Positions 5,858 to 12,145 of a stretch of 12,145 bases of DNA are shown piece by piece. The first letter of the stretch is position 1; every line of letters starts with the position of its first letter. The position numbers and the translations under genes were made by a program. The stretch lies in assembly GCA_031270565.1 (NCBI GenBank), contig JAISXJ010000163.1:1-12145 (forward strand). Direction: 5' to 3'. Origin of the DNA: Prevotellaceae bacterium (lineage in GTDB: Bacteria > Bacteroidota > Bacteroidia > Bacteroidales > Paludibacteraceae). The notes under the pieces are model-generated. The model saw nothing but the letters and a program-made list of their open reading frames with translations, was not told the origin of the DNA and searched no databases.

Positions 5858-8800
5858 TTGAAGATACTGTTCAGCGTAGCAACTGATGAACAGGATAATA
5901 ATATACCGATTTCGCCATTGAGAAAGTCATTCAGTTTTACCGGCGGCACAAGTGCAGGAAATACGAACACTATTGATGATCACTATGATCTTTTCTACAG
6001 TATATCGGGCGGAGTTGGTGTGAGTGTATCAGATAACAATATGCAAAAAATTTATATGGACATTAATGGCGACGGTTTGCCGGATATTGTTGAAACCGGC
6101 AATATGAGTATTGTGGGAAAGCTGATAGAAGGTATCACTAATAGAAATGACGCTGATATGACAAGTTTGATTAAAAAATTAAAAAAAGATACTCTTTTTG
6201 TATTCTACAATACAGGGTTAGGTTTTACAGAGAAAAAAGCGATGCCAATTAATATAAATTTAAGTCGCAGTACAAATACATCTCTGTCCATAAATGGAGC
6301 GTTTACGTTCGGATTCTCTGTCTTTTTGATGAAAGTCACATTAACGCCATCAGGTTCGGGAAGCTGGAATATATCTTCCGAAATGTCGCAGTTTGTAGAT
6401 TTCAACAATGACGGTTTGCCGGATATTGTTACCGCAGGTACTGACGGGAAAATAAAAGTCCGCTATGCCATACCACCCAAATGTAATTTGCTAAGCTCGA
6501 TAGGGACGCCTGTATACTTAAGCATCATAATAGATTACGATTTAACGCCATACAGCACAACGGAAAGTCCAAACCGTTCATGGAATATGAGTTCCTGTAT
6601 GTTACAACTACCAGATGGTACGTCGGCTCTTGATTACCCACAAAAGAATTTATTCGAATATGAAAATCGTCGTTATGACCGTTTTGAAAGGGAAGATTAT
6701 GGCTATCAAACAGTCAGGACAAAGATTGTGAATGATAACACGTATAACTGGGAAACTATCCTGCGTTCAACTCATTCCAACTGGGGGATGATAGATACTG
6801 TACAGTCAAAAATGATTATCGAAGATACCTATCATAACGACAGCCATCTCTTCAAGGGATTGAAAACAAGTACAACAGTCAAAAACGACAAAAATCAGAT
6901 TCTGAAAAAACAGGTATTTGTTTACAAGCTTAAAGATATCAGTATGGGGACGGAGATCAGCGCTGAAAATGCACACTGTTTCGGCTCTGCATGGGTTGCC
7001 TTGGCTATTGACAGTACGCTTTTCTATGAAAAACACTCCGATCCGCAAATCATTTCTGTTGAAAAGATAACGCACGGCGCGTATGGAAATATTGCCAAAT
7101 GTGAATATCTTAACGATATAAATACGTCGAATGATGATGTGATTCTGGATACCGTAACATATTATATTGATACAAACAAATACATTATTCTGCCCAGCGA
7201 GATGAAATACCATGCGGCAGGGAGTCCGTTTGTCTATACAAAGACAGCACAATATAACAGTCATGGTAGCGTTAGAAGTCTGGTTAATAATAATATGCAA
7301 TATGACATGTCGCATGACGAATACGGAAATATAACCCGTATAACACTGCCTGCAAACGGCAGTGGCATGCGTACATTCAAGACAATTGAATATGACAATG
7401 TTTTGCATGCTTTACCTGTGAAAGTAAAGGATAACTTTGGCTATTACTCTACGACGAAATACGACTACCGCTTTCAGGTTCCAACAAAAACGGTGGATAT
7501 TGGTGGCGCTGAAATGATTTATGCGTATGATTCCAAAGGCAGACTGAAAATGATAAAAACGCCCAAGGACCCGGATTATACACTAAAGTATAAATATTGG
7601 GATACGGAACAAATGCCAGCAGGTAATTATTTTCTGCCCGTAAAATGGGTTAAGACACTGCACTATAATCCTGACAACCCGTCTAACGATATTGAAATCA
7701 GGACGGAAAATGATGCTCTTGGCAGAATATACTGTATAAAGAGAGACGCTGTTGTAGGAGGACAGGATGTTATACTATATTCGGGATTAACTTTCTACGA
7801 TTTTGCAGGAAATCTGGTTATAGCGACTACTATTCCATTATTACCTGACGATTATCAAAAACGGAATAATATTTTAGAGAGTCCTCACGAAGTTCATTCG
7901 TATGATGAATTTGGACGCAGGGTGAAGACAAGACATCCGGATGGGGCAGAAACATATATTGGTTATGACATTGCTCGCGGTGTGTTGCCTGACGGAAGTT
8001 TGGACATTCCCCGTTTCCGTACGTCTGTTACCAATTTTTATGGTCATACATCGCTAACTTATAAAGATGTAAGAGATTTGCAGGTACGCACCGTTTCTCC
8101 GCTGGGCGCTCAAACGCACTTTTTCTATGACGGATTGGGTAACCTGCTGAAAACGATAGACCCCGAAGGACACAGCACCATGTTAACCCTTGATATTTTG
8201 GGCAGAACAACCCAAATAGATCATCCTTCACGCGGCGTAACCAGTTACTTTTATGACGGTACAACAGCAGATCCTTCTTATGAAACCAATCCTATCGGAG
8301 GACTTAAATATGATTATGATGACCTCGGCAGACCAATTTACAAAGGTACTGGAGGAGATAATATGGTTAATGATATTTATTACGAATATGGCGCCCCCAA
8401 TACCGGCTATCAAAGTGGCAAACTGATAAGAATGCAGGATGCCACAGGGATAACGGAGTATGAATACGGCAATATGGGCGAGGTAACTGCAGAAACGCGC
8501 ACACACTCTCTTCCCAGCATTGCTTTGGGACTGACCCACCGCACGGAATGGGAATATGATTCATGGGGCAAGACGAAGCGCATTCATTATCCGGATGGCG
8601 AAACTGTCTATTATTTCTATAATAACGCGGGACAATTACAATCTTTTAGGGGGTCGCTCTACTATATAAACGATATTGCATATAACCAGCTTGGACAAAA
8701 GGAAAAGGTTTATTACGGTAACGGTACCGTTGCAAACTACTACTACGATTACTATACGCAACGTTTACTGAGCTATGACTTACACGGTAATAACGGAAGA

Positions 8801-10612
8801 GATTTGATGTTCAAGAATTATGAGTACGATGTTATAGGTAACATTGTGTATCGGCAAAATGAATGGGACGATCCGCTGATATACTCTTGGAATTCTTATG
8901 AATATGATGCGGATAACCGGCTTGTATATTCGTTTTGTGATGAACCCTTTCATCGTGGATCTTATTACCTGAGTATGGAATATTCACCAGCAGGCAGGAT
9001 TTTGGATAAACATCTCCAAAGTTCCCGAAACATAGGAGAATTAGGTAATATATCATGGTATGGTTTCGACAATTACTACAGTTATGATGCCCCTGCAAAT
9101 CCGTATGCGGTAACATCTATGGGAGGAGACGGTTCTTACTATTGGGACAAAGCAGGCAATCTGACATTTAAACAAGGCAGTAACTCTGATAACAGTAGTG
9201 GCATAGGATATGGCAGTCACTATTTTTACTGGACACCCGATAACCGCATGCAGGCGTATGCTTCAGATAACACGATAGCTTATTACCGCTATGATGCCTC
9301 CGGCGAGCGAGAGATGAAACTTGTTGGTACAGTCCAAAATGGCTGGAACAACGGCAGACCAATTTCCATACCGATTTATGATAATGCCACGCTTTACGCC
9401 AGCCCTTTGATGACTATAGACAAACGCGGTTATACGAAGCACTACTTTGCAGAAGGCGAGCGTATAGCCAGTAGTATAGGCGGTGGCGGCACTCCGTTAG
9501 TGAATGAGATAGGAACAGCTGTATATCAGTTATCACAAAAATTTTCTACCTTTGTGGAAAACTATTTTGATAATCATACTTATGGCAGAAACGCATCTAT
9601 TACATTCGACGCTCCAGCAGAATTTGATATCAACTATCCACTAAATGATTATTATCAAGGCTTAAGGCATGACCAATCCGACAAACCATATTTCTTCCAT
9701 ACCGACCATTTGGGCGGCAGCAGTATGATAACAGACGAAAGCGGAGATTGTTACCAAATATTGGATTATATGCCAACGGGCGAATTGTTTATGGAATTAA
9801 AAAAAGTCGGCAATTATAGTACCCCCTACCGTTTCACCGGTCACGAGCAGGATAAGGAAACAGGCTTGCACTATGCTGGTGCGCGGTACTATTTTGACGA
9901 AGGCAGTATATTTATCTCCACTGACCCGAAATGGTATGCTTTCCCAAGTGTAACACCCTATAATTATTGCCTAAACAACCCTATTAGGTATATTGACCCT
10001 GACGGAAAGTTAGCTTGGCCAGTTAGAGAAAAATACAACGGCTATGGTCGTAGCCATTTGAATAATTGGCACGAAGTCCGTGCGAAAAAAGGAGGTGGAA
10101 CAAGGTTACATAATGGTCTTGACATAAATCATAAAGGTGGCGGTAATATCGATTTAGGCGCACCGATAGTAGCAACTCACGATGGGTATCTTTCGCGTAT
10201 TGTAACTGACGATAAAAATGCAGGGGGTAGAAGAATTGTTGTTACCTCACAAGACGGGACTGTATCAACCTCTTATATGCACTTGTCGGAAGTGGCAAAC
10301 TTGAAGGTGGGTGATCCTATCGCAGAAGGGCAGGAAATAGGGAAAATGGGTGGTAGTGGTTTTGGCAAAGATGATGCCTATACTTCTCATTTACATTATG
10401 AATTAAGGGTAAATGGTGTCAATACAAATCCTGTTGGGGCAGATGGCAATTTAATTGACCCTCAAAGTTTGCTTGGTACTCAATCTAATGTAATTTACAA
10501 TGGAGGAACATTACCAGAAGTTACTGTTACTGCGCCTTCTGCTGCCAGACCAAGAGCATTACCTCTATTACCAGTAAAACCTGTTGAAAGACCTACACAG
10601 ATAGATTTATAA
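5858..10612 (+). CDS. RHS/YD-repeat polymorphic toxin with C-terminal M23 peptidase domain; 5' end probably lost
   Basis: The frame opens after a stop at 5846-5848. The first possible start is TTG at 5858 and the first ATG is at 6041 (residue 62). No signal peptide or plus-strand promoter is seen, so the gene probably lost its 5' part. The protein opens inside an SpvB/VCBS-like region with two DxNxDGLPDIV loops (from D68 and about D181). Many YD repeats follow, for example YDEFGRR, YDGLGNL, YDDLGRP and YDADNRL. The RHS-associated core runs from about 1280 (DHLGG at 1283) to DPDGK (1380-1384), with YRFTGHEQDKETGLHYAGARY from 1324. The tip is an M23/LytM zinc metallopeptidase: H1418-x3-D1422 and H1513 fit the zinc ligands, with H1475 (YMHL) and H1511 (HLH) as catalytic histidines. 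M23 enzymes cut peptide cross-links of peptidoglycan. The protein ends with LPEVTVTAP (1552-1560) and a Pro-rich tail. A lipoprotein gene follows after 4 bases. Confidence 0.88.
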   Translation: MKILFSVATDEQDNNIPISPLRKSFSFTGGTSAGNTNTIDDHYDLFYSISGGVGVSVSDNNMQKIYMDINGDGLPDIVETGNMSIVGKLIEGITNRNDADMTSLIKKLKKDTLFVFYNTGLGFTEKKAMPININLSRSTNTSLSINGAFTFGFSVFLMKVTLTPSGSGSWNISSEMSQFVDFNNDGLPDIVTAGTDGKIKVRYAIPPKCNLLSSIGTPVYLSIIIDYDLTPYSTTESPNRSWNMSSCMLQLPDGTSALDYPQKNLFEYENRRYDRFEREDYGYQTVRTKIVNDNTYNWETILRSTHSNWGMIDTVQSKMIIEDTYHNDSHLFKGLKTSTTVKNDKNQILKKQVFVYKLKDISMGTEISAENAHCFGSAWVALAIDSTLFYEKHSDPQIISVEKITHGAYGNIAKCEYLNDINTSNDDVILDTVTYYIDTNKYIILPSEMKYHAAGSPFVYTKTAQYNSHGSVRSLVNNNMQYDMSHDEYGNITRITLPANGSGMRTFKTIEYDNVLHALPVKVKDNFGYYSTTKYDYRFQVPTKTVDIGGAEMIYAYDSKGRLKMIKTPKDPDYTLKYKYWDTEQMPAGNYFLPVKWVKTLHYNPDNPSNDIEIRTENDALGRIYCIKRDAVVGGQDVILYSGLTFYDFAGNLVIATTIPLLPDDYQKRNNILESPHEVHSYDEFGRRVKTRHPDGAETYIGYDIARGVLPDGSLDIPRFRTSVTNFYGHTSLTYKDVRDLQVRTVSPLGAQTHFFYDGLGNLLKTIDPEGHSTMLTLDILGRTTQIDHPSRGVTSYFYDGTTADPSYETNPIGGLKYDYDDLGRPIYKGTGGDNMVNDIYYEYGAPNTGYQSGKLIRMQDATGITEYEYGNMGEVTAETRTHSLPSIALGLTHRTEWEYDSWGKTKRIHYPDGETVYYFYNNAGQLQSFRGSLYYINDIAYNQLGQKEKVYYGNGTVANYYYDYYTQRLLSYDLHGNNGRDLMFKNYEYDVIGNIVYRQNEWDDPLIYSWNSYEYDADNRLVYSFCDEPFHRGSYYLSMEYSPAGRILDKHLQSSRNIGELGNISWYGFDNYYSYDAPANPYAVTSMGGDGSYYWDKAGNLTFKQGSNSDNSSGIGYGSHYFYWTPDNRMQAYASDNTIAYYRYDASGEREMKLVGTVQNGWNNGRPISIPIYDNATLYASPLMTIDKRGYTKHYFAEGERIASSIGGGGTPLVNEIGTAVYQLSQKFSTFVENYFDNHTYGRNASITFDAPAEFDINYPLNDYYQGLRHDQSDKPYFFHTDHLGGSSMITDESGDCYQILDYMPTGELFMELKKVGNYSTPYRFTGHEQDKETGLHYAGARYYFDEGSIFISTDPKWYAFPSVTPYNYCLNNPIRYIDPDGKLAWPVREKYNGYGRSHLNNWHEVRAKKGGGTRLHNGLDINHKGGGNIDLGAPIVATHDGYLSRIVTDDKNAGGRRIVVTSQDGTVSTSYMHLSEVANLKVGDPIAEGQEIGKMGGSGFGKDDAYTSHLHYELRVNGVNTNPVGADGNLIDPQSLLGTQSNVIYNGGTLPEVTVTAPSAARPRALPLLPVKPVERPTQIDL

Positions 10613-10616
10613 GAAT

Positions 10617-11186
10617 ATGAAATACGAGATTTTAATTTTTGCCGTTTCAACCTGTATTTTGTTCGCTTGTAACAGTCCCAAAAAGAATAATTTACAAGAG
10701 GAAACGAATAATCCAACTGATACAAGTTCGGTTGTAAAGAATGATACTGTTAGTTTGAGCGAAAAAACAGTACATCACTTTGAAGTCGTTACAGTAGATA
10801 CTGTTATCGGTGATTATCGCATTGTGTATCAACACCAAAATGACAATCAAATTGTTGCTACTTATCTCATAACAGACGGTAAAGGTAAAGACACGGTATA
10901 TTACGCTAATCAGGAAATTTTGTTGAATATCTACAAAGAAAACACAAGCGTTCTTTCCAATAGAAAAATAAAACGAGAAAATTTCTTTTCATATATTCCT
11001 CAAAATGAAATAACAAAATACTGTCTGACATATTTTCAACCAGAAAATGTAAGTTCCGATAACATTGTATTTTCTATTAGTTTTTGTATTCCTGATACAG
11101 ACGTTTGTTATTGGTTTGAATTAACAGTTAATACAAACGGACAAATACAAATCAAAGAATTAGAAGATGATGAAGGTGATATGTAG
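10617..11186 (+). CDS. Small lipoprotein, candidate immunity protein to the M23 toxin
   Basis: The 189-residue protein begins with a lipoprotein signal: MKYEILIFAVSTCILFAC, with the lipidation cysteine at C18 and a low-complexity N/T/S-rich linker to about residue 50. The rest looks beta-rich, with alternating hydrophobic residues, a VCYWFELTV segment near the end, and an acidic C-terminus (ELEDDEGD). It loosely resembles the DUF4738 lipoproteins of Bacteroidetes, by memory only. The ATG is 4 bases after the RHS stop, so translation is probably coupled. A toxin that attacks peptidoglycan needs immunity in the periplasm, and a lipid-anchored protein encoded directly downstream fits. No acidic export signal follows the cysteine (it reads NSPKK), which would suit a periplasm-facing location. 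The immunity role is inferred from context. Confidence 0.8.
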   Translation: MKYEILIFAVSTCILFACNSPKKNNLQEETNNPTDTSSVVKNDTVSLSEKTVHHFEVVTVDTVIGDYRIVYQHQNDNQIVATYLITDGKGKDTVYYANQEILLNIYKENTSVLSNRKIKRENFFSYIPQNEITKYCLTYFQPENVSSDNIVFSISFCIPDTDVCYWFELTVNTNGQIQIKELEDDEGDM

Positions 11187-11188
11187 TG

Positions 11189-11254
11189 TTTTCAAAGACA
11201 AGCCCTGCAGTTTTACGGGGTTTGTCTTTGAAAAACATTGCCGCAAAGCGGCAA
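11189..11254. terminator. Two hairpins after the first lipoprotein gene
   Basis: Bases 11189-11201 (TTTTCAAAGACAA) pair perfectly with 11222-11234, and the stem extends by a G-T wobble and three G-C pairs to 17 bp around a 12-base loop. It starts 2 bases after the stop of the lipoprotein gene. A second hairpin follows: TTGCCGC 11238-11244 with GCGGCAA 11248-11254 and an AAA loop. Neither has a T tract on the plus strand, so efficient intrinsic termination is uncertain; mRNA end protection or a cassette-boundary role are alternatives. Confidence 0.5.
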
Positions 11255-11296
11255 AAATGGTGGAAATTTTAGCAGCTTTGCCAAATGACAAAACAA

Positions 11297-11313
11297 GAAT
11301 GGTAACACCATTC
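11297..11313. repeat. Short perfect inverted repeat upstream of second lipoprotein gene
   Basis: GAATGGT and ACCATTC flank AAC, giving a perfect 7-bp palindrome that starts 49 bases before the ATG at 11346. It could be an operator or a leader hairpin. Between it and the gene is an A/T-rich stretch with an imperfect -7-like TAATTTTT at 11323-11330. Confidence 0.3.
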
Positions 11314-11345
11314 ATTAGACGATAATTTTTTTTAAAATAAAAATT

Positions 11346-11918
11346 ATGCAAAAAAGAAGTTTTTATTTAAGTTTAATTTTGGTTGCCGTTTTCTTTGCCT
11401 GTGGCTCAAAAGCAAGCACAAACGATAATGTTTCAGATACAGACACAACATTATCCGCAATCAGCGAACAAAATAACAATTGTATTATAGACGAAAACAA
11501 AATTTTCAATGATACAACGTGGTTTTTGCCGTATGTCAATGTTGCTAAACGCGATGCTTTAAGAGCAGTGTTTGAGCAATGGAAGTTTCAATTGCCTGTT
11601 GATGAGGGTTTTGACGAAGGTTGCGAAATAACGCTTACTTTGTATAAAGATAGTACATATATGTACAACTCGCCTTGTGAGTGGGTAGCTGATACCTTGA
11701 CGGGGACTTATTTTTATTGCAATGATACTCTTTATTGTGTTGAAATTGGCATAGGTTCTATTGAAGATTCAAATGGTTTGCCAAAAGTGCAGTGTATAAA
11801 CCAATTTATAAAAAACAAAAATAAGTTAAAATATTTATTTGGCAAACAACAAATCTTTAAAGGAAAAATGCGGGTTGTCAAAGCCCCTAATGAATTGGTT
11901 TTTGAAAAACAAAATTAA
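11346..11918 (+). CDS. Second small lipoprotein, possible orphan immunity protein
   Basis: The 190-residue protein starts MQKRSFYLSLILVAVFFAC, a lipoprotein-type signal with C19 as the likely lipidated residue; the FFAC box is less canonical but acceptable in Bacteroidetes. A Thr/Ser/Asp/Asn-rich linker reaches about residue 45. The mature part contains NDTTWFLPYVN, a run of charged and aromatic segments and six or seven cysteines, among them CEITLTLY, SPCEW, YFYCNDTLYC and VQC. These cysteines could form periplasmic disulfides. I do not recognise a family, and no clear similarity to the first lipoprotein is visible apart from the export signal. Base composition is noticeably AT-rich compared with the housekeeping genes. 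Its size, export signal and place between an M23 toxin unit and an M23 fragment suggest an immunity gene left from another cassette. Confidence 0.75.
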   Translation: MQKRSFYLSLILVAVFFACGSKASTNDNVSDTDTTLSAISEQNNNCIIDENKIFNDTTWFLPYVNVAKRDALRAVFEQWKFQLPVDEGFDEGCEITLTLYKDSTYMYNSPCEWVADTLTGTYFYCNDTLYCVEIGIGSIEDSNGLPKVQCINQFIKNKNKLKYLFGKQQIFKGKMRVVKAPNELVFEKQN

Positions 11919-11925
11919 TTTATAG

Positions 11926-12145
11926 CCTGTTTTTTGGGGGGCAGGCGTATCAACGATTGATATATTAGAACTCGTTATTTGCATATGCAATCTACAAATG
12001 TTAAAAATGATGCGGAAGTTAGAGAAGGGGATATTATAGGTTATGTAGGTAATACAGGCAGGTCGGAAGCACCTCACGTTCATTATGAAATTCAACAAAA
12101 AAATGAAAGTGGACAATGGAAACAAATCAATCCCGTTATAGGTGA
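11926..12145 (+). pseudogene. Fragment of a second, different M23 peptidase domain, runs off the window
   Basis: From 11961 the frame is open to the window end and reads YIRTRYLHMQS, then EVREGDIIGYVGNTGRS, then APHVHYEIQ and QINPVIG. These are the middle and end of an M23/LytM domain: the YLHM histidine (11982-11984), the GD.IGYVGNTGRS loop, the HxH motif (12075-12083) and the NP end. The frame is blocked upstream by TGA at 11958. In another frame, bases 11926-11960 read PVFWGAGVSTID, which joins smoothly to the M23 segment if one base is removed near 11959-11961. The HxxxD zinc motif that should lie some 60 residues further upstream is absent, because the lipoprotein gene ends at 11918. No start codon or ribosome-binding site is convincing. 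This looks like a decayed, displaced C-terminal toxin cassette. It differs clearly in sequence from the M23 tip of the RHS protein. Confidence 0.7.

Noticed and set aside
5791..5886. 31-codon ATG frame just before the RHS gene, considered as the missing N-terminus by frameshift
   Set aside because: Its sequence does not resemble the start of an RHS or SpvB protein or a signal peptide, and most of it lies on the divergent promoter region.
6806..7408. 200-codon open frame on the minus strand inside the RHS gene
   Set aside because: It is fully antisense to a strongly supported YD-repeat coding region and shows no recognisable domain; Cys/Ile-rich shadow composition.
11257..11328. 23-codon ATG frame between the two lipoprotein genes
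   Set aside because: Too short, no ribosome-binding site, and it lies among inverted repeats that better explain the spacer.
11160..11351. 63-codon minus-strand frame over the lipoprotein spacer
   Set aside because: It runs through the hairpins and the ends of both lipoprotein genes; no family resemblance.

Overview
The window looks like a chromosomal segment from a member of the Bacteroidetes, most likely order Bacteroidales. The evidence is several promoters with the Bacteroidetes TAnnTTTG -7 box, start codons without clear Shine-Dalgarno sequences, an Omp28-family lipoprotein, a C-terminal Fib_succ_major domain, and Bacteroidetes-style lipoproteins. Genus cannot be assigned from the sequence.

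Left part (1-3820), mostly housekeeping. The 3' end of a C-type-lectin-like Fib_succ_major protein enters from the left and stops at a hairpin terminator that it shares with the convergent gene hemW (heme chaperone, minus strand). hemW and ispE (isoprenoid precursor kinase, plus strand) diverge from a 107-bp region with one -7 box for each direction. A methyltransferase gene of the N6-adenine/N4-cytosine type follows ispE with a 43-bp gap.

Middle (3821-5857). A bidirectional terminator and a palindromic, repeat-like element of about 115 bp separate the methyltransferase from a convergent Omp28-family lipoprotein gene with a CxxC motif. That gene has a well-formed promoter and an inverted repeat at the predicted 5' end of its mRNA.

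Right part (5849-12145), accessory and increasingly AT-rich by eye. A 1584-codon RHS/YD-repeat gene, apparently lacking its 5' end, carries a C-terminal M23 (LytM-type) zinc peptidase domain directly after the RHS core. Four bases later comes a small lipoprotein gene, followed by a hairpin-rich spacer, a second unrelated small lipoprotein gene, and a decayed fragment of a different M23 domain that runs off the right edge. This is the layout of a polymorphic-toxin locus: an RHS carrier with a peptidoglycan-hydrolase tip, an immunity candidate placed to act in the periplasm, and remnants of other tip/immunity cassettes. It is the most interesting part of the window. The toxin and immunity roles are inferred from domains and gene order.
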